Source of the DNA: Campylobacter upsaliensis
GTDB taxonomy: Bacteria; Campylobacterota; Campylobacteria; Campylobacterales; Campylobacteraceae
Direction of reading: 5' to 3'
NCBI RefSeq assembly: GCF_900637395.1
Contig: NZ_LR134372.1
Span: 682,001-746,000 of the forward strand
Length of the DNA stretch: 64,000 nt
The translations under genes were made by a program, and so were the position numbers. Under the pieces are notes generated by a model. The model was not told where the DNA came from. It made no database searches and saw only the letters and a list, made by a program, of their open reading frames with translations. Shown piece by piece: positions 1 through 10,612 of the stretch. Positions within the stretch are counted from its first letter, which is position 1, and every line of letters starts with the position of its first letter.

Positions 1-710
1 TTATCAAGCTTTGGACTTAAAAAATAAATTTTTTGATAGCTTAGGTGGATTAAAAAAATCACGAAAAACAACTGCAAAACAAGCCCAGCAAGAGGAAAAG
101 AAGCCAAAAGGTAAAAAATGAGCGTGTGAAATTTAAATTCAAAAGGCGTGAATTTTTGCTCTTTGAATTTCTTTTTATCTAAAACGGCACTTAAAACCTC
201 TAAAATAAGGGCATTATGAAAAAGATAATAAAAGGCTAGAAAAAAGGCTACTAAATTCACAAAAGGGATAAAAAATAAAATTAAAGCCAAGAAAAAAAGT
301 GGGATAAATTTCAATAAAATTTTAAACAATTCTAGCAATAAAGCCACATCTCCCATCTTCTCTTTAGGCTCGTGGTGATAATATTTAGCGTTGATTTTAG
401 CAGCAATTTTGGGTGTAAAAAAAGAAAGGATAAAAAGCGAAATAGCACTAGAAGTAAAAATCACAAAAAAACCCACAATTAAAAAATTGAAACTATTGAT
501 GATAAAACTCACAAAAGCAAAAGAATAAAGCCAAGCAAAAAAGCCCTCACTTTCTGGAGTAAAAAATGCGTCAAGGTAAGCCTTTATACTCGTAAAAGAA
601 TAATAACCCACAATCATCATAAAAGAAAAGCCTATCAAAGTGGAGAGTAGGGCGTATTTAAAAAATTCAAAACGCGTATAGTCTTTAAAACTTAGCCAAA
701 AAATATTCAT
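1..710 (-). CDS. EI24/CysZ-like integral membrane protein (3' end outside window)
   Basis: An open frame runs leftward from ATG at 710 to the window edge without a stop, giving about 236 residues. The product is very hydrophobic, with several membrane segments (around residues 20-45, 60-100, 125-170 and 205-225) and a loop beginning FTPKIAAKINAKYY. This resembles the EI24/CysZ domain family and the membrane protein next to dut in C. jejuni (Cj1452). Its start overlaps the dut stop as TAATG, so it is the last visible gene of a methyltransferase-dut-membrane protein operon. Its substrate is unknown; EI24-type proteins are often only annotated as membrane proteins. Confidence 0.75.
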   Translation of the reverse strand, partial: MNIFWLSFKDYTRFEFFKYALLSTLIGFSFMMIVGYYSFTSIKAYLDAFFTPESEGFFAWLYSFAFVSFIINSFNFLIVGFFVIFTSSAISLFILSFFTPKIAAKINAKYYHHEPKEKMGDVALLLELFKILLKFIPLFFLALILFFIPFVNLVAFFLAFYYLFHNALILEVLSAVLDKKKFKEQKFTPFEFKFHTLIFYLLASFPLAGLVLQLFFVIFLIHLSYQKIYFLSPKLD

Positions 711-1390
711 TAAAGTGCCTCATAACGCTTTTTAAGCTCTTTGTAAATGGCTTCATAGCTTAAGGTTTGGTTTAAAATTTCGTTTAAAATTTCATTATCT
801 TCTTTATCGTTCCATAGTTTTTTATAAAGTCCCTCTTTGTAGCCGTGTGCTTGTCTAAAAGCGTTTAGGACATTTTTTCCAATGTAGATTTTATAAAGAT
901 TTTCTAAATTTAGCCCACACTTAGCACAAAGGATAAAAAATGCCGATAAAAGCTCACCTATATCAAAGCCAAAGCCGCTACATTTATGGATAATTAGCTC
1001 AATATCACTAATAATTGCATACATATCCTCATCACTCGGCGTTCCCTTTTCTTTTATGAAATCCTTAAAAGCACTTACAGAGCTAAGTTCCATAGCGATG
1101 AAGGAAAGCTCCTTTTTGCCCTTTTCTTCAAGCAAAAGACTTAGGATAAAATGCCAAATATCCACAAGTTCTATGCGGACATTATCCCAATTTGTTGGAT
1201 TTTTAATGCTTTTCCAATGCTTCCACGCAAAAGAGTCGATTAGCTCGGCACACTCCATATAAATGCACCGCCTCCAACTTATGAGCTTACCCTCTTTAGT
1301 ATAGCCATTTTCCCAGCCTTTTCCGTTTGTTTCGTCGTTTAATTTTTGTTGAAGTTTAAGCATATTTTCTAGTAAATCGGTATTTTTCAT
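710..1390 (-). CDS. dut: dimeric dUTP diphosphatase
   Basis: This is an all-alpha, dimeric dUTPase (MazG-like NTP pyrophosphatase superfamily) that hydrolyses dUTP to dUMP and pyrophosphate, keeping uracil out of DNA and supplying thymidylate synthesis. The metal-binding motifs are visible: ECAELID at residues 46-52 and ELVD at 74-77. Length (226 residues) is typical. Two in-frame ATGs lie at 1393 and 1390; AGGA at 1397-1400 is better spaced for 1390. It lies just downstream of the phase-variable methyltransferase on the same strand and overlaps the next gene by one base. In C. jejuni dut (Cj1451) also sits at one border of the capsule locus. Confidence 0.9.
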   Translation of the reverse strand: MKNTDLLENMLKLQQKLNDETNGKGWENGYTKEGKLISWRRCIYMECAELIDSFAWKHWKSIKNPTNWDNVRIELVDIWHFILSLLLEEKGKKELSFIAMELSSVSAFKDFIKEKGTPSDEDMYAIISDIELIIHKCSGFGFDIGELLSAFFILCAKCGLNLENLYKIYIGKNVLNAFRQAHGYKEGLYKKLWNDKEDNEILNEILNQTLSYEAIYKELKKRYEAL

Positions 1391-1399
1391 CATCTATCC

Positions 1400-2530
1400 T
1401 TAAGTGATAATTTCAATTTTTTCATTTAAATTTAAAATCCCCTTTTTAATCTCATCATTATAAATCCCCGCATTTAATATAAGCAAAACATCGCTTTTAT
1501 CTTTTAAAATTTCAGGCGAGAAAACTTTAAATTGAGTTCCATAAAGTCTTTTGCCCCACTTGGCAGGGTCATTATCTAAAATCCCCTTTATTTTAGCACT
1601 ACAAAGCCCATTATAAAGCAAAAATTGTGAAAAAAGATGCGCTCCAAAAAGATAAATTTCTTTTGTGCTTTCATTAAGAAGTTTGTTTAAAGTATCAATT
1701 TTTTCTTTATAAAAGCTCATCATATCTTCAAATAACGCCTTATTTTTAGAAAATTCGTTTTCTAAAATCACCTTGTCAGTTTTTATATTTTTGTCAATTT
1801 TAAGCGCATAAAAAATGCTATGCTCCCCAAAATAATGCTTTTTAAGGATTTTAAAGCCATTTTTAGCACTTAAAAATTCCAAAATTTTTTCGCTTAAAAA
1901 AAGCGTATGTTCAAAGCAAAGGCAATTAACAAATTTATTTTCTAGCCATTTTTGCATATTGGGGAGACTAAAGACCATTACCCCCCCCCCCCCCCCCAGC
2001 ATTTGAGCACACTCGTTTAGGAATTTGTTTGGCTCATAAATGTGTTCAAAAGTATGAGAGTGCGCTATAAGGTCAAATTTTTTACCCTCCAAAGCCTTCT
2101 TTTCAAAAAAACCATCGATATAATTAATCCTTTCATCTTTAGCGCTTGAATTTGGTTCTATGATGGTATATTTTAAGCCCTCATCAAGCTTTAGGCACTC
2201 TTTTGCAAGTTTGCCGTGTCCTCCGCCTATTTCAAGCACGGATTTAGGCTTAAAGCTCATAAGAAAATTTGCAAATTCTTCGTGATGTTTTTGCCATAAC
2301 GCTCCAACTGCACCAGCTCCGTGTCCGTTTTGATAAAGTAAATCAAGAGGGATAAGCTTTAAAAGCTCTATGCTTCCACTTTCAAAAATTCCAAATTCAC
2401 AACGCGCGATAATGTCCTCCTCCTCTTTTTCGTTCGTGCAGCCACAAAAAAGTGGGAAATCATAGCTTGCAAGCACTTCGCAATTTTTCTCGCCTGTTAT
2501 GGCACTTTCTTTTCTTAAAATATAATCCAT
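1400..2530 (-). CDS. phase-variable SAM methyltransferase (C-methyltransferase type), tract in frame
   Basis: The 376-residue protein has an N-terminal cysteine-containing segment (FCGC ... RCEFG), a class I SAM-binding core (motif I VLEIGGGHGK near residue 97, then IIEPN) and a C-terminal nucleotide-binding-like half (IYLFGAH ... ILDNDPAKWGKRLYG). This is the layout of sugar C-methyltransferases acting on nucleotide sugars. A run of 17 G on the coding strand (1981-1997) encodes five glycines near residue 178, where the family normally has a GG turn. With 17 G the frame is open, so the gene is ON here. It precedes dut by 6 bp. A surface-sugar role is inferred from position and phase variation. 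Confidence 0.75.
   Translation of the reverse strand: MDYILRKESAITGEKNCEVLASYDFPLFCGCTNEKEEEDIIARCEFGIFESGSIELLKLIPLDLLYQNGHGAGAVGALWQKHHEEFANFLMSFKPKSVLEIGGGHGKLAKECLKLDEGLKYTIIEPNSSAKDERINYIDGFFEKKALEGKKFDLIAHSHTFEHIYEPNKFLNECAQMLGGGGGVMVFSLPNMQKWLENKFVNCLCFEHTLFLSEKILEFLSAKNGFKILKKHYFGEHSIFYALKIDKNIKTDKVILENEFSKNKALFEDMMSFYKEKIDTLNKLLNESTKEIYLFGAHLFSQFLLYNGLCSAKIKGILDNDPAKWGKRLYGTQFKVFSPEILKDKSDVLLILNAGIYNDEIKKGILNLNEKIEIIT
1981..1997 (-). repeat. poly-G contingency tract, 17 G, ON
   Basis: Seventeen consecutive C on the plus strand (G on the coding strand) inside the methyltransferase at 1400-2530. Gain or loss of one or two G would shift the frame. At this length slipped-strand mispairing is expected in Campylobacter, which lacks classical mismatch repair, so the count probably varies between cells. 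Confidence 0.95.
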
Positions 2531-2629
2531 AAACGCTTTCCTTAAGTTATTATAATGGCGTAAATTTAAGCTTTTGTTTTTAACGATTGATTAATATTAA
2601 TCTTTTACAATTGCGAAGTTAAGAGTTTA

Positions 2630-2651
2630 TTTTTTTTTTTTTTTGTATAAT
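2630..2651 (+). promoter_or_regulatory. T15 tract plus -10 box, promoter of the methyltransferase/MeOPN operon
   Basis: Fifteen T (2630-2644) are followed after one G by TATAAT at 2646-2651. Campylobacter sigma-70 promoters rely on TATAAT and a T-rich upstream region instead of a fixed -35 box, so this is a convincing promoter for the rightward genes starting at 2683. The homopolymer itself may vary in length and modulate promoter strength. Confidence 0.75.
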
Positions 2652-2682
2652 CTCGTTTTTATTTTATTTATAAGGATAAGTG

Positions 2683-3476
2683 ATGAAACAAGGCGATTTT
2701 ACCGAGGTTGCGAAGCATTATATTAACAGACCTGCTTATAGTGCATTTTTGCTTGAAAAATTGATAAAGTGTATTAATGATACTAATAAGCCTTTAGAGG
2801 ATTTAAATGTCGTAGAAGTAGGTGCTGGCACAGGTAAGCTAACTAAAATGTTAGCTGAGATTTTTAAGCTTAACATCACTGCTGTGGAGCCTAATGATAA
2901 TATGCGTGAAGAGGGCATTAAATTCACGCAAAATTGTTCTAATATCTCTTGGAAAAAGGGTAGTGGCGAAGAAACGGGCGTAGAAAGTGGCGTGGCTGAT
3001 TGGGTGATTATGGCAAGTTCTTTTCACTGGACTGATCCTAATAAATCTTTACCTGAATTTGCGCGTGTTTTACACGGGGGGGGGGGGGTGTCCCCGGCGC
3101 AGGTTATTTTACCGCCATTTGGAATCCACGCCATATAGCAGAGGGATCGCTTTTTGATGAGATTGAAAAGGAGATTAAGCATATTGTTCCAGAGCTTACT
3201 CGTGTGAGTTCTGGCACTCAAAATGTGAAAAAATGGGAAGAAATCCTCGTTTCAACAGGGGATTTTAAGGACTGCTTTTTTATGGAGTGCGACTATACGG
3301 AAACTTGGAGCAAAGAACGCTACCTTGGTGCGTGGCACTCGGTAAATGATATACAAGCCCAAGCGGGTGCTTCCAGATGGCAAGAAATTTTAGAGATGAT
3401 AAGTCATAAAATTTCAAAGCTTGAAAGCATAGAGATACCTTATAAAATAAGAGCTTGGACTGCTAAAAAAGTTTAA
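2683..3476 (+). CDS. phase-variable SAM methyltransferase 1, frame OFF
   Basis: A class I SAM-dependent methyltransferase split by a G tract. The first part has motif I VVEVGAGTGK near residue 46 and AVEPND; it runs into 13 G at 3076-3088 and then terminates at 3138 in the wrong frame. The rest of the domain (GYFTAIWNPR ... IRAWTAKKV) continues in another frame to the stop at 3476. With 11 or 14 G the two parts join into one protein of about 265 residues. It resembles the C. jejuni capsule methyltransferases Cj1419/Cj1420, thought to act in O-methyl phosphoramidate metabolism. ATG 2683 is preferred to GTG 2680 because AAGGA lies at 2672-2676. Confidence 0.8.
3076..3088 (+). repeat. poly-G contingency tract, 13 G, OFF
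   Basis: Thirteen G within methyltransferase 1, near residue 132, at a loop where related proteins have a GG pair. The upstream and downstream frames differ by one base; 11 or 14 G would restore reading. The flanks (acac before, tgtccccggc after) are identical to those of the tract at 3605-3617. Confidence 0.95.
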
Positions 3477-3493
3477 GATTAGAGGAGAAAATT

Positions 3494-4278
3494 ATGGAAA
3501 AATTAGTTGAGCAAGTATGGGATTATACTAAACACGCGAAGTTTTATTCTTATCGCCCAAATTATGCGCCAAAGAGCATTGATATGCTTGTTTGTCTAGC
3601 ACACGGGGGGGGGGGGGTGTCCCCGGCAACTCTAGCTTAAAGGTCGCTGATATTGGTGCTGGGACAGGAAATTTAAGCATTATGTTACTTGAAAGAGGGT
3701 GTGAGGTCGTTTCAGTCGAGCCAAATGACGCGATGAGAGAGATAGGCATAGAAAGAACTCAGGGGCAAAATATCAAATGGGTGCGTGCCACAGGCATAGA
3801 CTCTACACTTAAAAGCGATGATTTTGACTGGGTAACCTTTGGCTCAAGTTTTAATGTAATGGATAGAAATGAGGCTTTAGAAGAGGCACATCGTTTGCTT
3901 AAAAAGGGCGGTTATTTTTCTTGTATGTGGAATCATAGGGATTTAAACGATCCTATGCAAAAGATCGCTGAAGACACCATAATGGAATTTGTGCCAAATT
4001 ATACAAGAGGCACGAGAAGAGAAGATCAACGCCCTATCATTGAGAGTCGTAAGGATTTGTTTGATAATATCATTTATTTGGAAGAGGATTTTTATTTCCA
4101 CCAAAGTATAGAAAACTACATCAATGCTTGGAAAAGCGTGAAAAATCCTTACTGGGATTTAGAACAAGCCGAAGGTGTAGAGCTTTTTGAAAAAATTGCT
4201 TCTAAAATTCGTGAGCGTTTGCCACAAGAATTTGACATTAAATACACCACTCGTTGCTGGAGTGCTAAGAAAATTTAA
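3494..4278 (+). CDS. phase-variable SAM methyltransferase 2, frame OFF
   Basis: A second class I SAM methyltransferase, paralogous to the gene at 2683-3476. It starts at ATG 3494 behind GAGGAG. The N-terminal 36 codons lead into 13 G at 3605-3617, after which the present frame stops within about ten codons. The catalytic domain (motif I VADIGAGTGN, then SVEPND, down to TRCWSAKKI) lies in another frame and ends at 4278. Eleven or 14 G would give a protein of about 261 residues. It resembles Cj1419/Cj1420. It is followed after 9 bp by the glutamine kinase gene, so both are probably in one transcript. Translation from an internal start after the tract cannot be excluded. Confidence 0.8.
3605..3617 (+). 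repeat. poly-G contingency tract, 13 G, OFF
   Basis: Thirteen G within methyltransferase 2, near residue 38, upstream of SAM motif I. The flanking bases (acac and tgtccccggc) match exactly those of the tract at 3076-3088 although the position within the protein is quite different. Confidence 0.95.
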
Positions 4279-4287
4279 AGGATAAAA

Positions 4288-6621
4288 ATGGCTTTGAAAT
4301 TTCAAACTAAGGCTAGAAATTTAGCTTCTTTGGAGGGGAGATTAAAATCTGCTAAAATTTTACCTATGGTGCTAACGACTTTGGAAGATTTAGAAAAGGA
4401 TACGCCAAAAATCCTTCAAGCAATAAGAAATTTAAAAGCCACCAAACTCATCGTTCGCTCTTCTTCTAGGGCGGAGGATAGCACGAAAAATTCAAATGCC
4501 GGGGCTTTTTTAAGCCTTGCAAATATCCACGCACATAACGAAAAGGAACTTTTAAACGCTCTTTTTAATGTGGGGCATTCAATGCCCTCCAAAAAAGATG
4601 AAATTTTAATCCAACCCTGCCTTGAAAATATAGAACTTTGCGGTGTTGGTTTTAGCGTAGATAAGGATAATTTTTCGCCTTATTTTTGCTTACAATATGA
4701 CAAAAGTGGCTCAAACTCCTCTATAACAGACGGCAGCGCACAAAATGCCCTGACTTATTTTCACTACCGAGAATCTTTGAAATTTAAAGACGAGGAAACT
4801 AAAAGGGCTATTAGCCTCATTAAGGAGCTTGAAGCACTTTTTGCGTGTCAATTTTTAGACATTGAATTTGCTTTTGCAAATTATAAGGGCAAAAGGGAGC
4901 TTTTTTGCCTACAAGTAAGACCTTTGGTGATGGAGGGAAAGCTTAATTTATTTCACTCTTTACCTAAAGAAGCTTTAGAGAGATTTTACAAACGCTTTTT
5001 ATCTTTACAAGAGCCTCGCCCTAGAATTTTGGGAGAAAAGGCTATTTTTGGCGTGATGCCCGATTGGAATCCTGCTGAAATTATAGGACTGCGTCCAAAA
5101 CGCCTTGCTTTTAGTCTTTATAAGCAAATTATTACGGATAATATTTGGGCGTATCAAAGAGATAATTATGGCTATAAGGATTTGCGCTCTCACCCGCTTA
5201 TCCACTCATTTTTAGGAATTCCTTATGTCGATGTGAGGCTTTCTTTCAATTCTTTTGTGCCAAAAAGCTTAAATGAAAAATTGGCAAATAAGCTTATTAA
5301 CTATTATCTTAATGAGCTTGATTTAAATCACGATTTACACGATAAGATAGAATTTAACATCGTTTTTTCCTGCTATGATTTTAACACCCCACATAAGCTT
5401 AAAAAGCTCTTAAAACACGGATTTAATGAAAATGAACTTAAACGCCTTGAATTTTCTCTTTTAGAGCTGACAAATAATATTATCAATCCAAAAGGACTTT
5501 ATTTAAAAGACATACAAAAAGCTAAAAAACTTAATGATATTTATGCAAAACTTACAAACTCGAAGCTTTCTTTACTTGATAAAATTTACTGGCTTTTAGA
5601 AGAATGTAAGCGTTATGGCACTTTGCCTTTTGCAGGGGTGGCTAGGGCTGGATTTGTCGCGATGCAAATGCTTAATTCTTTAGTAGAGATAGGCTTTTTT
5701 ACACAAAAGGAAAGGGCGGATTTTCTTAATTCTCTTCAAACTATAAGCAAAACCTTAAGCTTAGAAAGTGAGAGTTTAAATTCTAAAACAAAACCAGCAT
5801 TTTTAAAGAAATTTGGACATTTAAGGGCTGGCACTTACAATATACTTTCTCCGCGTTATGATGAGAATTTTAATGCTTATTTTGAACTGAAACAAAACGA
5901 AAATAAAACGAAAACAAAAGAGAAAAAATTTAGCCTAAGTGCAAGCAAAAAGGCTAAATTTGAAAGTCTTTTAAATGAGCACGGATTAAGTGTTGGGACG
6001 GATGAGTTTTTTAGCTTTTTAAAAGAGGCGATTGAGGGGCGTGAAATGGTTAAATTTGACTTTACCAAACTTCTTTCCCAAGCCATTGTTTTTATAGGGG
6101 AGCTTGGGGAGTATTATGGTATAGATAAAGAAGATATGGCACATCTTGATGTATCAGCCGTGCTAAATCTTTACTCAAGCCTTTATTCTCAAAGCCCAAG
6201 AGAGCAATTTATAAGAGAGATTGAGCATAATAAAAAAGAATATGAATTAACCAAAAGCATCAAGCTTCCGTCTCTTTTAAGCGATGCGGAGCAAATTTTT
6301 TCCTTTTTTGCGGCAAAACTTTGCCCTAATTTCATTACGCAAAAAAGCGTTGTGGCAAATACAGCTAAGGAAAATGAGGAGGATTTGGAGGGTAAAATCG
6401 TGCTTATTTATGCGGCGGATCCGGGATATGATTATCTTTTTGCTAAAAAAATCGCAGGTTTTATCACTTGCTATGGTGGAGCAAATTCACATATGGCTAT
6501 ACGTGCTTCAGAGCTTGGACTTCCTGCTGTTATCGGTGTGGGTGAGGTTGAATTTGAAAAATATCTTAAAGCAAGCCGTCTTAAGATAGAGTGTGAAAGT
6601 GAGCAAATCTTTTGTTTATAG
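4288..6621 (+). CDS. L-glutamine kinase of MeOPN synthesis (PEP-synthase-like)
   Basis: A 777-residue enzyme built like PEP synthase/pyruvate phosphate dikinase. It has an N-terminal ATP-binding domain ([12 protein letters not shown] near residue 55, QVRPLV near 207), a long central part, and a C-terminal swivelling phosphohistidine domain with [19 protein letters not shown]; the histidine is near residue 735. This matches C. jejuni Cj1418, which phosphorylates the amide of L-glutamine with ATP and releases AMP and Pi, the first step towards the O-methyl phosphoramidate (MeOPN) capsule modification. The start is ATG 4288 after AAGGA. The next gene overlaps by 10 bases, so translation is coupled. 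Confidence 0.85.
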   Translation: MALKFQTKARNLASLEGRLKSAKILPMVLTTLEDLEKDTPKILQAIRNLKATKLIVRSSSRAEDSTKNSNAGAFLSLANIHAHNEKELLNALFNVGHSMPSKKDEILIQPCLENIELCGVGFSVDKDNFSPYFCLQYDKSGSNSSITDGSAQNALTYFHYRESLKFKDEETKRAISLIKELEALFACQFLDIEFAFANYKGKRELFCLQVRPLVMEGKLNLFHSLPKEALERFYKRFLSLQEPRPRILGEKAIFGVMPDWNPAEIIGLRPKRLAFSLYKQIITDNIWAYQRDNYGYKDLRSHPLIHSFLGIPYVDVRLSFNSFVPKSLNEKLANKLINYYLNELDLNHDLHDKIEFNIVFSCYDFNTPHKLKKLLKHGFNENELKRLEFSLLELTNNIINPKGLYLKDIQKAKKLNDIYAKLTNSKLSLLDKIYWLLEECKRYGTLPFAGVARAGFVAMQMLNSLVEIGFFTQKERADFLNSLQTISKTLSLESESLNSKTKPAFLKKFGHLRAGTYNILSPRYDENFNAYFELKQNENKTKTKEKKFSLSASKKAKFESLLNEHGLSVGTDEFFSFLKEAIEGREMVKFDFTKLLSQAIVFIGELGEYYGIDKEDMAHLDVSAVLNLYSSLYSQSPREQFIREIEHNKKEYELTKSIKLPSLLSDAEQIFSFFAAKLCPNFITQKSVVANTAKENEEDLEGKIVLIYAADPGYDYLFAKKIAGFITCYGGANSHMAIRASELGLPAVIGVGEVEFEKYLKASRLKIECESEQIFCL

Positions 6622-7208
6622 GAATTTCACAAAGACTGCTTTTAAATGAAAGCTATTATGAATTAAGAGAGGCTTTAGCGCTTGAGTGGGGCGAATTCTT
6701 TAGAAAAAATTTAAGCTCTTTTTTACCTCTACCTTTAAGCTATGAGGTCGATTTTAAACTTTATGCCCCACATTTAAAAGGCGTGATTTTAAGCGGAGGG
6801 AATGATTTAAACTCGCTTAATCCAAACGAGCTTTCTTTAAAAAGAGATGTGTATGAGGCGAAAATTATTTCTTATTGTTTTAAAAAAAACTTGCCGCTTT
6901 TAGGCATTTGTAGGGGAGCGCAAATGATAGCACAGCATTTTAATTCTACCTTAAAACCCTGTCAAAATCACATCGGCACACATCAAATCACAACTAAAAA
7001 AGGCGAATTTGAGGTCAATTCTTTTCATAATTTTTGCATTGAGAATTTGGGAGAAAATTTAAAAGCTTTAGCCTTTACAAAAGACCAAAGCATAGAGGCT
7101 TTTAGGCATAAGAAGAAGCATATTTATGGTATTATGTGGCACATTGAGCGTGAAAAGGGCTTAAATGAAAATGCTATTTTTAAAAAATGGCTTAAAGGAG
7201 TGAAATGA
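6612..7208 (+). CDS. gamma-glutamyl-CDP-amidate hydrolase (class I amidotransferase fold)
   Basis: A 198-residue class I glutamine amidotransferase-like protein. The nucleophile elbow [15 protein letters not shown] carries the catalytic cysteine, and MWHIERE supplies the His/Glu pair; [10 protein letters not shown] is the usual early motif. In C. jejuni the homologue Cj1417 removes glutamate from CDP-glutamine to give cytidine diphosphoramidate, the second-last precursor step of MeOPN. The start is TTG 6612, overlapping the kinase gene by 10 bases, and the stop overlaps the cytidylyltransferase start by 4. This makes three coupled genes in the order kinase, hydrolase, cytidylyltransferase. 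Confidence 0.8.
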   Translation: MFIGISQRLLLNESYYELREALALEWGEFFRKNLSSFLPLPLSYEVDFKLYAPHLKGVILSGGNDLNSLNPNELSLKRDVYEAKIISYCFKKNLPLLGICRGAQMIAQHFNSTLKPCQNHIGTHQITTKKGEFEVNSFHNFCIENLGENLKALAFTKDQSIEAFRHKKKHIYGIMWHIEREKGLNENAIFKKWLKGVK

Positions 7209-7969
7209 AAGCGTTAATTTTGGCAGCTGGCTTTGGCTCAAGGCTTATGCCCCTGACTGAATTTGTGCCTAAAACTATGGTGAAATATCAGGGCAAAACT
7301 TTGATAGAATATGAAATTACAGCACTTAAAGAGGCTGGAGTGAGTGAGATCGCTGTGATTGGTGGATATTTAGCACCTATTTTAAGGGAATTTGTGGCTA
7401 ATCTTAGCGTTAATACTTTTTATGAAAATAAAAATTATGATAAAACAAATATGCTTATGACGCTTTTTTGTGCGAGAGATTTTATGCAAAAGTGTATTGA
7501 TGAGAAGCAGGATTTAATCATCTCTTACGCGGATATAGTCTATTTTAAAGAAAGCGTTGCGAAGCTAATGGAAACTAAGGCGGAATTAGCCATAGTTGTG
7601 GATAAGGCTTGGCGAAAGCTTTGGGAAAAGCGTTTTGAAAATCCTCTAGAAGATGCCGAAACGCTTAAAATAAGAGATGGTAAGATCAAAGAGCTTGGAA
7701 AAAAGCCTTCAAGTTATGATGAGATTGAAGCACAATATATAGGGCTTTTTAAAATTTCTCATCATTTTTTACCCCAGCTTTTAGCCTTTTATGATGGTTT
7801 AGATAGGGCGGTTTTTTATGATGGTAAAGACTTTGAAAATATGTATATGACGAGTTTTTTACAAGCTTTAATCGATAAATTTGATAATGCTTTGGCGGTG
7901 GAGATTAATGGAGGGTGGTGTGAAATTGATTTTAAGAAAGATTTGGAGATAGAATTTGTAACCCTATAA
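7205..7969 (+). CDS. CTP:phosphoglutamine cytidylyltransferase
   Basis: A 254-residue nucleotidyltransferase with the N-terminal signature ILAAGFGSRLMPLT and the metal-binding aspartate region IISYADIVYF. It resembles C. jejuni Cj1416, which transfers CMP from CTP to L-glutamine phosphate to give CDP-L-glutamine. It is the last gene of the coupled three-gene set. The next enzyme in C. jejuni, the CDP-amidate kinase (Cj1415, a CysC-like protein), does not follow here: the cluster stops and a gene-poor region begins. No MeOPN transferase is in the window either, so the pathway is incomplete here or finished elsewhere. Confidence 0.8.
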   Translation: MKALILAAGFGSRLMPLTEFVPKTMVKYQGKTLIEYEITALKEAGVSEIAVIGGYLAPILREFVANLSVNTFYENKNYDKTNMLMTLFCARDFMQKCIDEKQDLIISYADIVYFKESVAKLMETKAELAIVVDKAWRKLWEKRFENPLEDAETLKIRDGKIKELGKKPSSYDEIEAQYIGLFKISHHFLPQLLAFYDGLDRAVFYDGKDFENMYMTSFLQALIDKFDNALAVEINGGWCEIDFKKDLEIEFVTL

Positions 7970-8825
7970 TTAAATTGCTAAATTTAATTTCAATAAAATT
8001 AATGTCATTTTATTCTGTATAATCTTTTCTTATCTCATTTTTTAAAGCTCTTATGATTTGTTTCATTTCAAATTTTCTAAAATGTTTGGAATCGTGATAA
8101 CAAATCGTAAAGAAAAGATTAAATCTATTGCTGTAAATTTTGGAAAACTTAAAATATTCGTCTCTATTCTATAAATAAGCTTTGTTTTTTTAACTTGATC
8201 TTGTGTTGTCATTTTCAAAATGGAACCTTCATTTACAAAGTCAAAAGTTACTATTTTTACAAGCCATAATGTGTTCCATTTTATTTCGACTTGTTGATAT
8301 TAATATAAGGAAAATTTATATTTTAATTAAGAAGATATAGAGATTGTTGTGGAGAGTGAAAAATTTATTTAATCTTTCAGCAAAGAAAAAATCCTACAAA
8401 AATACTTTGCCTCATCTTTAAAAAAACTAGAAAACTACACCCTAAATTTTTATAAATTAGGATGGCTTTTTGCTTTTTTAAGTTTTTTACCCTTAGTAGG
8501 AGATCTTTTTGCTTTAGGACTTGGCTTTGCTAAATATCCTCTTATAAAAACAGCCTTTTTTATCGCTTTGGGTAAATTGAGTCGTTATTTTTTCTTAATT
8601 TCCCTTAGCTCTTAAATGATGAAAGCTCTCAAAGGCTTACATTTATCTCAAATTTATAAAAAACACTGATAGAAAAAAATAAAGTATAAAGCAAATTAGA
8701 AATAATAAAACAAAGAAAAAGATTAAAAATTGTCATAAAAACATTATAACTTTAAAATATATGTTTTAGTTTGTTTTTCATAAAGCAGTTAATCTTAAAT
8801 TCTTAACATCTTTATCCAAACCTCA
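7970..8825. other. gene-poor scar between MeOPN genes and 16S operon
   Basis: About 850 bp of very AT-rich DNA with no intact gene. It contains one recognisable remnant at 8373-8615 and, on the minus strand around 8063-8240, an open stretch of about 58 codons that I do not recognise and that has no good start. In the usual Campylobacter rRNA operon the 23S gene would begin in this area, downstream of tRNA-Ile; no 23S sequence is visible. Confidence 0.7.
8373..8615 (+). pseudogene. C-terminal remnant of a YqaA/DedA-like membrane protein
   Basis: An open frame of about 80 codons without its own start, preceded directly by an in-frame TAA. The translation SKEKILQKYF ... LAFLSFLPLVGDLFALGLGF ... 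FIALGKLSRYFF fits the C-terminal half of YqaA-type (SNARE-associated, DedA superfamily) membrane proteins, whose GDLF and GKxxRY motifs are present. The N-terminal half is missing, so I call it a truncated remnant. A short translated membrane peptide is possible but no ribosome binding site is seen. Confidence 0.5.
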
Positions 8826-8902
8826 TGGTGGGCCTAACAAGACTTGAACTTGTGACCTCACCCTTATCAGGGGTGCACTCTAACCAGCTGAGCTATAGGC
8901 CC
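8826..8902 (-). tRNA. tRNA-Ile (GAT)
   Basis: A complete 77-nt cloverleaf on the minus strand with 5' GGGCCTA, anticodon loop CTGATAA (anticodon GAT), a TTCAAGT T-loop and encoded CCA. It lies 7 bp after tRNA-Ala, the usual spacer tRNA pair of Campylobacter rRNA operons, but is not followed by 23S rRNA. Confidence 0.97.
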
Positions 8903-8909
8903 TTTATAA

Positions 8910-8985
8910 TGGTGGAGAATAGCGGGATCGAACCGCTGACCTCCTGCGTGCAAAGCAGGCGCTCTCCCAGCTGAGCTAATTCCCC
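8910..8985 (-). tRNA. tRNA-Ala (TGC)
   Basis: A complete 76-nt cloverleaf on the minus strand beginning GGGGAAT, with anticodon loop TTTGCAC (anticodon TGC), TTCGATC T-loop and encoded CCA. It is the first tRNA after the 16S gene, about 110 bp downstream of the 16S 3' end. Confidence 0.97.
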
Positions 8986-9097
8986 AAAATTAGCTTATCA
9001 ATCTTTAAAATCTAAACAAGGACAATTGAATAAGTTAGCTTTGTGAGAAAGCTACTTTTATACTCTATCCTAATGAAAGGATAAAGTTGTACTCTAG

Positions 9098-10612
<1,515 letters not shown>

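Noticed and set aside
3618-3627. TGTCCCC flank as end of an insertion sequence
   Set aside because: No transposase, target duplication or second inverted end is present; only a 4-bp stem with the G tract.
8063-8240. Minus-strand open stretch in the scar
   Set aside because: About 58 codons without a proper start or a recognisable domain; could be chance in AT-rich DNA.
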